A DNA stretch of 64,000 nt from Pyropia haitanensis (lineage: Eukaryota; Rhodophyta; Bangiophyceae; Bangiales; Bangiaceae), in contig SDUX01000004.1 in the NCBI GenBank assembly GCA_008729055.1, positions 6,278,559 through 6,342,558 on the forward strand, written 5' to 3'. Shown here piece after piece: positions 23,478 to 34,995 of this stretch; within the stretch, counting starts at the first letter, position 1; the number at the start of each line of letters is the position of its first letter. The position numbers were made by a program, and so were the translations under genes. The notes under the pieces are model-generated. The model was not told where the DNA came from, did no database searches, and saw only the letters and a list, made by a program, of their open reading frames with translations.

Positions 23478-24184
23478 CCCCCCGACGGCGCCGCCACCAC
23501 CGCCGCCGCCGCCGCCACCGCCGCCGCCGCCCGCTGTCGCGCCCTCCCCGTCGCTCGCGCCGAGCAGCGACGTCAGCGACCGCGACGGCTGCAGCACCGC
23601 CTTGCGCAGCGCCGCGGACGCGACGACGCCCCAGCCCTGCGGCGCGGGCGCGGTCCAGCCCGCGTGAACCACCGCCGCCGGGCCGCCCGCGTCGCCGACG
23701 CCGACGCCGCCGCCACCACCGCCGCCGCCGCCGCCATGCCCGTACGCGCCACGCGCGTCGGCCTTGGCGTACACCGCCGACGCCGACGATGGCAGCGTGG
23801 ATGACGACGACGGGCGGCTGCTGCCGGCGCGGCCGTCGGCGGGCGCGTCGGCCGGCGCGGCCCCCCCCGCTCCCCCTCCCCCGACGCCCGCCCCCCCCGG
23901 CGTCGCGGCGGTGCCCGCCGCGGCCGATGCGGCGGCCATGGACCGCAGCCGCTGCGCGGCGATAAACGCGCGGACCGTGATGATAAACTTGCGGCGCCAG
24001 GGCATGACCGCGTTGAGCTGCTTGGCCAGGTACGGGTTGCTAATGACGCGCGTCATGAGCGCCCGGTTGGTCGACGTTAGCGCCTGGAGGCTCTTTTGGG
24101 ACGCCACGTGCACGATCCGCCGCGCCGAGTTGGACGACACGATCGACCCGGGGCCGCCGCCGCCGCCGCCGCCGCCGCCACCGC

Positions 24185-24215
<31 letters not shown>

Positions 24216-25479
24216 GCCGCCGAGGAGGGAGCGCGTCGACGAACCAGACGGCGGCAGCTGCCGCGTCGACAGGTGCGAGCGGACGCGCTGGCCCAGGGGG
24301 GACGCCACCGTCACGGGCGCCGACGCCGACGACGGCCCGCCGCCGCCGCCGCCGGGTCCCCCCCCGCTCCACCCAACACCGACGTCGAGACAGACGCCGA
24401 GCCGCGCGGCGAGTCCCCGCCGGGCGTGACGGGCGAGCCGAGGTAGGCTGCCAGCGACGGCGCCGACCCCGCGGGCGTCACCGGCGCCGACGCCGTGTCG
24501 ACGACGCGGGTGAACCACGCGTGCTGCAGCGCCGCGACCGCGGTGATGCGCTTGCTCGGGTTGCGCTGCAGCAGCTGCCGCAGCAGGCTCTTGGCGTCGG
24601 CCGAGACGTTGCGAAAGTAGTCGGCGGGGAACGAGTAGTCGCCGATGCGGACCAGCTCAATCACCCGCTTGTCGTCCTCGTCGTCAAACGGAAAGGTGCC
24701 CGACAGCATCCGGTACATGAGCACGCCCGCCGACCACAGGTCCACCGCCGGCCCGTACCGCTGCTTGCGCGTGATCTCGGACGCGACGTAGTGGGGCGTG
24801 CCGACGGGCGTGTCCATCACCTCCTGGTTGACCCGCTTGGCCATCAGGAACGCGGCGTGCGCAAAGTCGCCCAGGCGCAGCGCCAGCGGGTGCCGCCGGT
24901 CCTCCAGCAGCACGTTGTTGGGCGTCACGTTCCGGTGCACAACGTTGTGGCTGTGCAGGTGGTGCAGCGCGGAGAGGAGGCCCTCCATGACGGGCCGGGC
25001 GGTGAGCTCGGAAAACTTGCCAAAGATGGCCAGCTGGTCGTCGAGCGTGCCGCCCGCCATGTACTCGAGCACCACGTACACGGCGGTGCGGGTGTGGAAG
25101 ATGTCGAGCGTCCGCAGCACCGACCGGTGCGGCACGACCCGCGCGAGCGCCAGCTCCCCGCGCAGCACCGCGAGCGCCTCGGAGCTCGGCACGTCCTTGC
25201 GGAGCACCCGGATCGCGACGCGCTCCCCCGAGTCCCGCGCGATGCCCAGGTGCACCCGCGAGGCGAGGCCCTCCCCAATGAGCGGGCCGACCTCGTACCA
25301 CCCGGCGAGCGACCGCCGCGACGCGATCCGCAGCGAGTCGGCCCAGCAGTCCGCCTCCTCCCGCGTGCCCGCCGCCATGTTGAGCACCCGCGCCGCGGCG
25401 GCGCCGCCGCCGCCGCCGCCACCGCTGCCACTCCCGCGCCCACCGCTGCGGCTGCTGCTGCTCGACGCGCTCGGCAAAA

Positions 25480-25522
<43 letters not shown>

Positions 25523-25842
25523 CCCACCATCGGCGGCCGGGTCGTCCACGCCCCCCCCCCCCCCCCCGTCGCCGCCGCCTCCACCTCATCGTCGCTGCCC
25601 ACGCCCGGCGTGTCGGCATCCCGCGACAGGCCCACCACAAACGCGTTGCGGCGGAAGCCCACGTCCACCCGGCACCCCCGCACGCCATACTCCTCCGTCG
25701 CGGGCGCGTGCTCGTTGGGCCCAAACGTCAGCACCTCGCCGAGGAGCTTGGCGTACACCTGCCGCTTGCGCGTCCACGGGCGGGAGCGGACGTACAGCCA
25801 GCCGCTCACCTTCATCGGCGGGCCGTGCCGCAGGTTCTCCAT
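23103..25842 (-). CDS. PH-domain protein kinase-like protein, predicted pseudokinase
   Basis: Start ATG 25842 (MENLRHGPPMKVSGWLYVRS). Residues about 10-130 form a PH domain interrupted by an Ala/Gly-rich insert: MKVSGWLYVRSRPWTRKRQ, AKLLGEVLTFGP, then AARVLNMAAGTREEADCWAD. A CAMK-like kinase fold follows: IGEGLASRVHLG, VLEYMAGGTLDDQL, YVASEITRKQRYGPAVDLWS, AGVLMYRMLSGTFPFDDED. Three catalytic motifs are altered. The beta-3 Lys is Arg (VAIR, codon 25208-25210), HRD is HRN (24929-24937) and DFG is DFA (24860-24868). Phosphotransfer is therefore unlikely, and a membrane-recruited scaffold role is inferred. The C-terminal extension holds IVSSNSARRIVHVASQKSLQ, NRALMTRVISNPYLAKQLNA and WRRKFIITVRAFIAAQR. 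Frame breaks lie at the 17-C run 25551-25567 (inside the PH insert) and the 8-C run 24358-24365 (after the kinase). The span is two bases short. If the second break were real, the protein would stop near 24311. Confidence 0.85.
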
Positions 25843-26413
25843 TGGCCGACGCCGCACCCGCCGCCGCCCGCCCGGGGGGGGCGCCGCCGGCCAACGCGCG
25901 GGGCGGCCCGCGGGGGGACGGCCGCCGCGGCCGCTGGGGGAGCCGCCGCCGCGGCGGGCGGCACGGCTGCGTGCAAGGGTGCGGCGGCGGCGGGTGCGGC
26001 GTCACACCCACCTACCCACCTACCACCCCCCCCCCCCCACCACCCCCCCCCCCCCCCCCACCCCCCCCCCCCACCCTCCACGGCCTCCCCGGCCGACGCC
26101 GAGTAGGCCAAACCAGCCGACGCACACGACGGCCGCCGGTGGTCCTCGCCACCCCCCCCCCCCCCCCCCCCCCACCCGTGGCCGTCGCCCGTCGAAACCC
26201 GCCACGCACCGTACAGCGCGTCGTCCTCGTCTGCGTGCCGCCCCTCTCCACACCCCCCCCCCCCCCCCCGCCCCCCCACCCCCCACCGCCCGCCCCCCCA
26301 CCCCCACACGCCGCTGCCCACACGTCCGCCCGCGGCGGCAGATGCGTCCCCCACCACCACCCGCCGCAGCGGCGGCGGCAGCGGTGGCGGCGGCGGTGGC
26401 GGCGGCGGCGGCA

Positions 26414-26450
<37 letters not shown>

Positions 26451-26617
26451 CGCCCGCCGCGCGACGCGCCCCCCCCCCCCCCCCCACGCACGGCGTGTGC
26501 CCGTAGGCGCGTCGCGCCAACGGCGCGGGGCGACCGGGCCGCCCGCCGACGCAGCGGGTGGCGCAGCCGCGGGCGGCCGCCGCGGCGGGCGGCGGCGGGC
26601 GGCGGCGGGCGGCGGCG

Positions 26618-26649
<32 letters not shown>

Positions 26650-26735
26650 GGACACACCGCCCGCGGCGGGGGGGCGGGCGGCCAATGGCGGCGGCGGCGG
26701 CGGGCGGGACGCGTCGGCAGGCCGGGACGCGCCGC

Positions 26736-26779
26736 CGCGACGCGACGCGACGCGACGCGACGCGACGCGACGCGACGCG
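26736..26779. repeat. (CGCGA)n pentanucleotide microsatellite, about 8.8 copies
   Basis: Eight perfect CGCGA units plus a partial one, uninterrupted. Confidence 0.97.
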
Positions 26780-26987
26780 GCCCGCGTGCCGAGCCGCCTC
26801 CTCCCCCCCCCTCCACCCCCCCCACACCCACACGGCCGCCCCACCGCCCAGACGCGCTCGCGGCGCACAGGCACCAGCGGCACCACCCGCAGAGAAACCC
26901 CTCGACCGAAAAGCAACAGCACCAGCACCGCCAACGACCAAAGCAACCGCGGCGGAGAAAAAAGAGGAGCACAGACAAGAAGAGGAG

Positions 26988-27020
<33 letters not shown>
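26988..27020 (+). repeat. 33-base poly(A) tract
   Basis: An uninterrupted run of 33 A, embedded in purine-rich sequence and followed by GGAAGGAATAAAAAAAG. It stands out in DNA where homopolymers are otherwise C or G. It could be a retroposed tail or a simple microsatellite; no retrogene body was recognised upstream. Confidence 0.95.
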
Positions 27021-27022
<2 letters not shown>

Positions 27023-27418
27023 AAGGAATAAAAAAAGAGACACACAGCCGGGGGCCCACCTCGAGGGCGGCAACAGGCAAGCGCAGGGGGCACCCAGAGG
27101 CGGCAGCGTCGGCTGGGCGGGTCGTGTGCCTCCCGCCACGCACCGTGTGAGCGGCGTGGCGTACGGTACGGGGGGGGGGGGGGAGGAGGCGGGGCGTGGG
27201 GGGGGGGGCACCAAGGGTGAGAACGCACGCGCCGGCGGCGCGGCGGCGCCGCCACCCGCGGCCGACGCACGGGCGGTGGGTGGCGGCGGCGGCGGCCGCG
27301 GCGACACCCGACAGCTGTGCCTGCCGCCGCCTCCCGCACGCGGGCGCCACCCGCCGCTGCTGCCCCGCCTCACCCACGCCACCGTGGGCGGCACCCAGGC
27401 CGAGGTGCTGGCCGTCGC

Positions 27419-27487
<69 letters not shown>

Positions 27488-29570
27488 TGCAGACCCCCCC
27501 CCCCGCCGCCGCCCACGGCTCCCCGTCCGCCGCACTGCCGGGCGGTACGACACGCGCAGGGGGGGCGCCCACGCCGCGTGCGATCACGGCGGAGAAGGGC
27601 GGGGGGGGGGGGGGGGGAGGGCGGCGTGGGCGGGAGGGCGGGCGGGCGGGCGGGCAGAAGGGCGGGCGGGCAGGCGGGGCGCGCCCACAAGCCCCGCAGA
27701 CGAGGGTGAGGGAGGGAGGGCGGGGAGAGGGGCGAGGGGGAATGAATAAAGGGGGGGGGGGGGGGGGGAGAGGGGGAAGCGGCGTTGAGGGGAGAGGGGG
27801 GGGGACGGACGTCGGGGGGGGAGCGGCGCCTCGGCGCGAGCGGACAGGGAGGGGGTAGGGCGACGACACCACGTGCCAGCGGGAGGCACCACCCGGGTGT
27901 CTGGGTCGACCGCGGCGGCGGCGGCGGGGGGGGGGGGAGGGGGGGGGGGGCGCGCCGGTGGCGTGCCAAGGCGGCGGGCGGGCGGCGCGGCGTGCCGCGG
28001 GTGGTGGTGGCGCGGCGGCGCCCCCGGCCGGGTGCACGGCCGCGGCGGCGCGCCGCGCGGTCGGCGCGGCCGCCGCGCGGGCGGGGGGGGGGGGGTGGCG
28101 AGGACGCGCACGGCGGCGCGGGCCGCGCCCCCCCGCGATCGTGTGACGCTGCCCGTGGCCGACCGGGGCGGGCCGCGCGGCGGGATTGGCGGAGCAGTGT
28201 GGCGGGGGGGGGAGCCCGCCGGTGGGCCCCGCGCCGTGGGGGCTGTTGTTGTGGAACGCAGGGCACCAAGGGCGGGGGGGGGGGGGGGGGTGTCACCTCG
28301 GAGAGAGGTGGGGGGGGGGGGGGTGGGCGTCACGGTGGGGCGGCCGCCGCCGCCGCCATGCCCATCGTTGGCCAACTGCCGCGGTCGAGGTGGCGGGCGG
28401 GGACGGCCGGAACGTACGGCGGGCGGGCGGGCGGGCGTCCGCGGTGTCACACGCGTGTTGAAAAGTGAAGAAATACGCGCCGAAAATCCGACGGGCGTGC
28501 CTCGACTCTTGGGCGGGCCGCGACGGGAACGAGGCGGCGGCGGGGTGCACGAGGAGCAGCACGTCGTCACCCACGCCTCGCCCCGTGGGCTCACCCCCCT
28601 CGGTTGGGCGCTCTTGGCGGGCCGTTCCACCCATGTGCCACGGACATCCCGACATCCGTCGTTGGCCCCGCGCGGCCACCCTCCCACACCCCGCCTCTTT
28701 TACCAACTGTTGGTTTGCATCTGGCAGCGTGTTTTCGCATCGATTTCCTCCACGTTTAGGGGGTTGGCCTGTGCGCCACCCGCCCCGTCGCGCCCGCGGC
28801 CGGCGCGCGCGCCACCCTCCCAAACGGTGCCTCGCCAAGTGACAAAAACCACCAGCCACGTGGACGGTGGTAAACGCACCGTGCCAGTCGTGCGCCGTCG
28901 AGAGCTGTCAGGGATCCCTTCCTGACGGTGCCAACGCGATGTGTGATTGGCCACCCACCCGTTTCGTCGGCCGTCCCGGTGGGGCTGCCAACGGCGTGAC
29001 AACCGGCCTCGCGGCCGGCCGCGCGGCGTGCGCGGCGCACTCGTCGTCCGCCCGCGGCCAAGAGCGGCTGGCGCCGCGCGTCGTCTGCGCGCGCGGCCTC
29101 CCGTTTGGCACCCGCCGGGGCGGCTCGGCACCACCCCCCCGCGACCGTCTGCCACCGTCGAGCCACCCTGACACCGCCATCGTCAAAGTGCGGCAGCACG
29201 TTTCCCTCCATCTCGGTGTTGCCGACGGGGGTTACCACCACCTGGGTCTCACCCAAACGGCCAGGACGGCGCTGGCCACAGCGGCGTCGACTGCCAGCGC
29301 CGTGTGTCTCGGCGGGCGCGCCGTCGCGCTGCCGCTCGAGGCTTTGCAGAGGGGGTTGTCGCTTCTATTTCCAGACGCCCCCGTCTTGTCCCCCCCCCGC
29401 CCCGCGACAGTGTCGGTGGCGGCAGCCGGGGTGCGGCTAGGCACACCCATGACGCAAGAGGAGGCGCGTGGGGAGCATCTCGCCCACGTCCAACCACGTC
29501 CAACGCTGTGGGCCGGTGTAGCGAGCCACAGGAGTGGAAATGGACACAGCGGCAGACCAGGCGTGCGCCC

Positions 29571-29729
29571 AGCGCAGGGGTCCTTGGTACTGTGCTTCCG
29601 CGAAAATGTGGATGTTGCTCGGACGTGCAGGTGTGGAATCCACTGGTCCACACAGCAATTTCATGCACCTTCACGTACCGTCCACATCCGCTTTTTATAG
29701 GAAGCACCGTAACAAGGACCACTGCGCAG
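29571..29729. repeat. Inverted repeat (hairpin) with about 57-bp arms
   Basis: The reverse complement of 29571-29627 aligns with 29674-29729. Shared blocks include CATCCAC/CATCCGC, GGAAGCAC, CAAGGACC and CTGCGC. The loop holds a smaller hairpin (GTGTGGA ... TCCACAC). Arms are imperfect. Confidence 0.7.
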
Positions 29730-30399
29730 GCCCCCCCTCCCAGGCCTGCTTGTGTCAAGGGGGGTTAAGACGATGCGGATGAGGGCGTGCGGGGTACATC
29801 CAGCAGGACATGCACGCCGCGGGTGGTGACAGACCACTGTCTCGCGCATGGGAGGGTCCCAGAAGAAGTACGCTGGGTACCGTGTCCCGGTCTAAGTAGT
29901 AGAGGGATTAATAGAAAGTAAGTTCAATTGAATGCCAGCCACCCACTGTGGTGGGTTCGGTCACTGTCGGCGGTTGATCCGACCCTCCCCCGGATTCGGC
30001 AAACTCCCCCTGCCCCCCCCCCCCCCACCACCCCACCCTCTCCCATCCCCAAGCCGCCGCCGCCGCCCGCCGCCGGCCGCCTGACGGACCCTGCTCGTGC
30101 TTTTGGCCCGTTACCCCTCTCCGCTCCCCCAATGCCCTCCACCTCCCCCCTCTGTGTTGCTCTTCGCATCCAGCAGCGGCCGGCGGCATGGACGACGACG
30201 GGTAATTGCTGGGCAGACCTCCTGGGCGCCGGCGGTGCAGAGGGTGGCGGCTGCGGCGATAGCGGCCACTGCCGGTGCGTCTGTGGCTTTTGGATCACCG
30301 ATGTGGCCGCAGCGGGCACTCCCTCCCTTGCCGCGTGCCTCCTCCTGGAGAAACACGACGAAAGCTCCCCTCAGAGGGAACGGCCGTCGCCAACGTCTG

Positions 30400-30429
30400 A
30401 CGTACCGTCAACATCCACTTTTTATAGGA
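30400..30429 (+). repeat. Third copy of the 29.6-kb repeat motif
   Basis: 30 bases match 29673-29702 at 28 positions by eye. The shared core begins ACGTACCGTC and ends CTTTTTATAGGA. Same orientation, 727 bp downstream. Confidence 0.85.
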
Positions 30430-31081
30430 CGCACGCTAGTGCTGCGACCGGCAGCGCCTGCCCTTTGCGTGCGGGTAGCGGCCTCTGGCTGCCGTAGGGA
30501 TATCCTGCCGTAGTAGCGACAGGAGCTCGGCCAGACGCCGACCATGCCACCGCGACAGACACCGAGGCGACGGCCGCCGCGGCGGTGGTGAGTGTGGCAG
30601 CCTGCGCCTTTGGCACGTGGAGCGTGGCGCGGGACCACCACCGCCGCACGCCGGCTGCCGTCGGCGTGGCGGCACGCGGCAGCGGCCGCGCGCCCGGCGC
30701 GCGCGCGCGCGTGCCGCCGCGGCAGACGCCAAGCGGCGACGGTGGCGGCGGCGGCCACACTGGTGGCGGGGGGGGGGGCGGCGGCGGGGGGGGGGCTGCT
30801 CGGGGCTGCCGCCCACGCCGGCGGCGGCAACGGCGGCGGCAGCAGCTGCAGCGGCGGCGGCCGCCGCGGCGGCGCGCCTCCCCAGCAGACGGGGGGCGGG
30901 CGTGCCCCGCGGGGGCAGGAGCAAACCGCAGCGGCCGCACGCCCGCACCGCGCGGGTCGCTTGCCCCTCGCCGCGGAGGGAGTCCTCCGCGACGGGCCTG
31001 CCCGCCGCCACCCGACGCAAAGAGGCGACTACTCGCCGCGCCCACGCTGTTTCCCACGCAACCTCATGGAGAGGATCCGCC

Positions 31082-31082
<1 letters not shown>

Positions 31083-31113
<31 letters not shown>
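31083..31113 (+). repeat. 31-base poly(C) tract
   Basis: Longest C homopolymer in the window; intergenic. Its true length is uncertain given the apparent undercalling of such tracts elsewhere. Confidence 0.9.
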
Positions 31114-31114
<1 letters not shown>

Positions 31115-33288
31115 CCAGACCAGCCAACCCCCGCCCCCCCCCTTCCCGCACCTGCCACGCGCCGCGGCCACGCGCCGGGGCACCTCCGCGGAGGTACGGC
31201 ACGGTCGACGGCCGCCAATTCACACCGCCCAGACGAGCACGCTGGCCTGCCTGGACCCCACACGCAACTCGGGCGTCGACCCAATGAGCGGCGCCGGCAG
31301 CAGCCAGCTGGGGGATCTTTGGGCCCCGCCGCCGCGCGCGCTCGTCCCCGCCCCCCCCCCCATCCACCGGACTGCTGCTGGTGGGGCGGCGGCGGACACA
31401 CGCCCGACGCGGCGGGCCGGCGGGCCGCAAGCCCCCCCCCTCCCCCTCCCCCCTCCCCCACGCCCACCGCGCGCTCCCTGCCTCGGGGACTGGGAGCGCC
31501 AGCCGGCCGCGGCGGCCGGCTGGCCAGCACGCCAATCGGGCAGGGCCATCCCGCCACTGCCGGCGTGGCTCGCCCTCCCCCCACGCTCCCCCCACCCGCT
31601 GCTCGCACCTTGCAGCCACCCAGTGCAGGCGCTCTCCCCCTCTGGAGAGCCGCGCCCCGTCAACAGGCCAGCACGCGTGGGGGAGGGGGGGTGTGGTCGC
31701 GGCGGCCGCGGCGGGCGTGGCGCCTCCCAACCGCCGCCGCGCTGTCCCGGCGTCACCCCCCCCAAAAGCTGCACGGTCCCCCCCCCCCCCCACAGCTGGT
31801 GGTCATTGCTGGGTGGCACCCTGCCGACGAGCGCAACGTGGCGTTGGGGGTGTCCCCCGACGGCCCGTTATTGTGCCGGCAGCCCCGCGGGGGGAGGGGG
31901 TGCCTGCCGGGCGCGCCCCCACAACCGCCACCCGCCCCCTATTTGTGGGGGGGAGGGGGGAGGACTGTGCCTGCCGCGGCGGCGGCACCCCTCCCAGACC
32001 CCAGACCCCCCCCACCACCCTTCCCAACGGTGCCGCACGCTCGCGCCGCCGCGGTGGTGGGGGGGGGGGGGGGTCAGCGCCGCAAGCGGCAGCCCCCCGC
32101 CCGCCCCTGTCGCCGCGGCCACGTGCGATGGGCGCGGCGCGGGACAGCGGCGGCGGCCACCCAAAAGGGGCTCTGGAGTGCGGCGGGGTTGGGATGGCAG
32201 TCGCCGTTTGCTGGCCCCCCCCCCCCCCCCCCAGCCGCGCCCCCCCTGCCCGTGATGGGTGGACCGCGCGGCTCCTCCCGCCACTGCCGGGCAGCCGCGG
32301 GGGCCTGCCTCTCTCCCTTTTGCCCCACCCCTTCCCCCTCTCTCCCCTCCCAGCAGAGAGGCGGGGTGGGCGTCTGCCTGCCAGCGGCTACCGCCTGCCA
32401 ATGGGTGGCTCCCCGCGACAGAGACGGCGGGGAGGGGGGAGGGAGCGGCTGGTCCCCCAGCGGCCGTTTGCGTCGCGACCGCGGCGCCTGCACGCTGGTG
32501 CTGGCAGCCAACGAGCCGCGCCGCGGCCGCGGCGGCTGACGCCTGCACCCCGCCCGCGGCGCCGCCGTCGCCGCCGCCGCCTCGTCCGCCGCACGGGCGA
32601 CATTCCCCGCCTCCCCCTCCACCGGCGGTGGCGTGCCCGTCTTGCCCAGCCGGACGCTCCCCCTTCCCCTTGCTCCCCTCCCCCGGCCCCCCCGCCTCCC
32701 CCCCCACTGCCCCCCCGCCTTTGCCACCCTGACGCCGCCGCCGTCTGCGCCCTCTCCCCTCCCCCCAACCTCCCAGTCCCGCGCGCGTCCTCCCGAGGGG
32801 CGGCGGCTCGCCGGCGGTCTCCCCCCCTCCCTCCCCGCACACCTCATCTGCGGGGGGCGCGCCGGCGGCCGGCGGCGGCGCCCGCAGTGTCGGCGGTAGC
32901 GCCCCCGCTCCGGGGCAGTTCCCCCCCTCGGCTGTGTGGGCGTCGAGAGGTTGGCTGTCTGGCCACGCCCCCCCCCCCCGCCCCTTTCCCTCCCTCTATC
33001 TGTCTGTTGGGCGACGCGCCTGAGTGGCGCCGTCCCCGTCGATCTCTGCTGCCGCCGCAACCGCCGCCGCCACCACCACTGTCGCCACCACCGCTGCCAC
33101 TGCGGCTGCCGCCGCCGCCGCCACCGCCACTGGTCACTGCGCGGGGTCACCTGCCTTTGCGTCCCCCTCCCTCGCCCCTGGTCGTGGTAACGCTTCCCCC
33201 CCCCCCCCCCCCCTTCTTTGCCTACGCGCACGGCGCGGGCGGGGGCGGTGGGGGGGGTGGGGCCGCGGCGGCGCCACCGGCGGCGATA

Positions 33289-33320
<32 letters not shown>

Positions 33321-33336
33321 GGCGGTGGTGCCCGCC

Positions 33337-34995
33337 ATGTCTGCCCTCGTCCGCTCCCGCTCGTCGGCGGTGCACGCGCACGGGGCGTCCCCCCCCCAGA
33401 CCGCCACCTCTGCGTCGGCACCGCTGCCGCTGCCCGCCACGCTCTCCAATGGGTCTAGCGGCGGCGTCGGCGGGGGTGGCGGCGGCGGCGGTGGGGGTGC
33501 CGGCGGGGGGCCGGGTGGCGGTGGCGGCGGTGGCGGCAGCGGGGTGGGAGGGGGGGGGGGGGCGTCCCCCCTCGGGGGCTCCTCCTCGGGCGGCGGCGGC
33601 GGCGGTCACCCCCCCCGCGGCCGCAAGCCCCTGTCCTTGCTCGTGTGCAGCCTGCTTGGCTGCATGCTCCTCGGCGCGGTCCTTGCCGCGACCGCGCTGA
33701 CAACCCGCACCGCGGGGCGGGCGATGGGCGGCCTCCTGAGCAGGACGGGGGAGCGGGTGGTGGCGACGCTGGGCGTGGGTGGGGCGGCGGGCTGCGCCGC
33801 CGCCGTCGCGGCGGTGCGCGCCCAGCTGGGCGCCGACGCGGACGCGCGGGCGGTGGCGGACGGGTCGGACGCGGCGGCGCTGGCGGCGCGGCGCGCCGAC
33901 CTCGACGCCACCGCCAAGGCGCTGGCCGACCGCGAGACGGCGGTCGTTGCGGCGTCGGCCGCCGCGTCGGCCGCCGCCGAGGCGGCCGACGCCAAGGCCG
34001 CCGAGGCCGCAACCGCGCTGGCCGACGCGCGCCGCACAGCGGCGGAGGCCAAGGAGGAGGCCGCCGCGGCGGTGGCGGCGGCGGAAGCGGCCGCCGCGGC
34101 GGCGGCGCCCGCCGCGGCGGCGCCCGCCGAGGTGCCCGACCCGCCCGCGCCGGTCTGCCGGTCGGCGCCGGCTGGCAGCCGCGCCGGTAGCTTCCTGATT
34201 GTATTTATGGGCCACTCGGGGTCGACGGCGCTGCTGTCGGAGCTGGGCCAGCACAGCGGCACGCACGTGGCCCTCCCCGAGCCCGTCGACCACGAGCCGT
34301 ACCAGCGCAACACGACCGCCGCGCTCGCCTACACGCGCGCCTTCTTCACCGCCGGCCGCGCCAAGGGCCTGGTGCCAGGCTTTAAGATCCGCCCGTGGCA
34401 CATTGAGCAGGACCCAGACGCGTGGCGGGCACTGACGGAGGAGTTTGACACGCGGCTCATCTGGAATTTTCGGGTGAACGTGCTCAAGGCGTCGGTCGGC
34501 GAGTACACGGCGCGGTACCTCAACGACACGAGCGTCATTGAGGGCCTCCGGCCGGGCACCGAGGCGACACGGTGCAGTACGGGCGCGGGGTGCCGGTTCG
34601 CGGTGCAGGACATGGACTTTCTGCACGGCCTGATGCGGATGTTTGTGAGCAGCGACCGGCGCATCTCGGCGGCGGTCGAGGCGCTGCAGCAATCGGGCGA
34701 CGGCAAGCCGCGGCGGTGTGTCCTCACCGCCCCGTACGAGGAGTACCTGCTGTCGCGGCGGGTGGTGATGCGGCAGGTGCACACCTTCCTCGGCCTGGGC
34801 GACGAGGACCACCAGCCCAACCGGGCCAAGGCGACCAACGACAGCCTGTGCGAGGCGGTGACCAACTGGGAGGACGTGTGCAACGCGTTTTACGGGTGCG
34901 TCGAGTGGCGGTGGATGTTTGACGATGCGCGCAACGGGTGCAAGTGCCGGGGGGTGGAGACGGGCGGGCGGGGGAAAAAGTACTGCTCCATGTGA
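33337..34995 (+). CDS. Golgi type II membrane sulfotransferase-like protein
   Basis: 552 residues from ATG 33337 (MSALVRSRSSAVHAHG); the frame is open upstream but low complexity and unsupported. It has a 95-residue Gly/Ser-rich cytosolic tail, a basic patch PRGRKP, then one transmembrane helix (LSLLVCSLLGCMLLGAVLAA, residues about 99-121). An Ala/Asp/Glu-rich coiled-coil stem follows (LAARRADLDATAKALADRET). The lumenal domain opens with a P-loop-like PAPS 5'-phosphosulfate motif (SFLIVFMGHSGSTALLSELG, near residue 285). A 3'-phosphate motif candidate is WNFRVNVLKASVGEYTARYL near residue 377. Sequons NTT and NDTS and several paired Cys near the end (CNAFYGCVEW, GCKCRG) fit a Golgi-lumenal enzyme. 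Family membership is by motif and topology; the acceptor is unknown. In a red alga a sulfated galactan such as porphyran is the natural guess, but that is inference. No frame break. Stop TGA at 34993-34995. Confidence 0.8.
   Translation: MSALVRSRSSAVHAHGASPPQTATSASAPLPLPATLSNGSSGGVGGGGGGGGGGAGGGPGGGGGGGGSGVGGGGGASPLGGSSSGGGGGGHPPRGRKPLSLLVCSLLGCMLLGAVLAATALTTRTAGRAMGGLLSRTGERVVATLGVGGAAGCAAAVAAVRAQLGADADARAVADGSDAAALAARRADLDATAKALADRETAVVAASAAASAAAEAADAKAAEAATALADARRTAAEAKEEAAAAVAAAEAAAAAAAPAAAAPAEVPDPPAPVCRSAPAGSRAGSFLIVFMGHSGSTALLSELGQHSGTHVALPEPVDHEPYQRNTTAALAYTRAFFTAGRAKGLVPGFKIRPWHIEQDPDAWRALTEEFDTRLIWNFRVNVLKASVGEYTARYLNDTSVIEGLRPGTEATRCSTGAGCRFAVQDMDFLHGLMRMFVSSDRRISAAVEALQQSGDGKPRRCVLTAPYEEYLLSRRVVMRQVHTFLGLGDEDHQPNRAKATNDSLCEAVTNWEDVCNAFYGCVEWRWMFDDARNGCKCRGVETGGRGKKYCSM

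Larger units (their letters stand above)
25843..33336. other. Gene-poor, repeat- and homopolymer-rich region
   Basis: 7.5 kb with no recognised gene. It contains C- and G-runs (about 26028-26090, 26155-26171, 27170-27210, 27598-27620, 31083-31113), GGC repeats (26370-26460, 27420-27490), a pentanucleotide array, a 33-A tract and the 29.5-30.4 kb repeats listed separately. Long open frames on both strands at 24798-28690 and 30436-32539 reflect base composition. A short minus-strand segment at 29256-29170 (GETQVVVTPVGNTEMEGN) looks protein-like but is isolated. 32600-33330 is the pyrimidine-rich upstream and leader region of the sulfotransferase gene. Confidence 0.45.

Noticed and set aside
24798..28037. 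Open frames of 983 codons (+) and 741 codons (-)
   Set aside because: The first is antisense to the pseudokinase; both run through homopolymers and repeats without any domain.
28756..29256. Minus-strand frame starting GETQVVVTPVGNTEMEGN
   Set aside because: The first 40 residues look plausible, but the rest is Arg/Ala-rich noise and nothing was recognised.
30436..32539. Long frames on both strands upstream of the sulfotransferase gene
   Set aside because: Compositional; interrupted by a 31-C tract, no motif, no agreement in strand.
31381..33336. Upstream extension of the sulfotransferase frame
   Set aside because: Open but pyrimidine-tract derived; the ATG at 33337 gives a normal type II protein.
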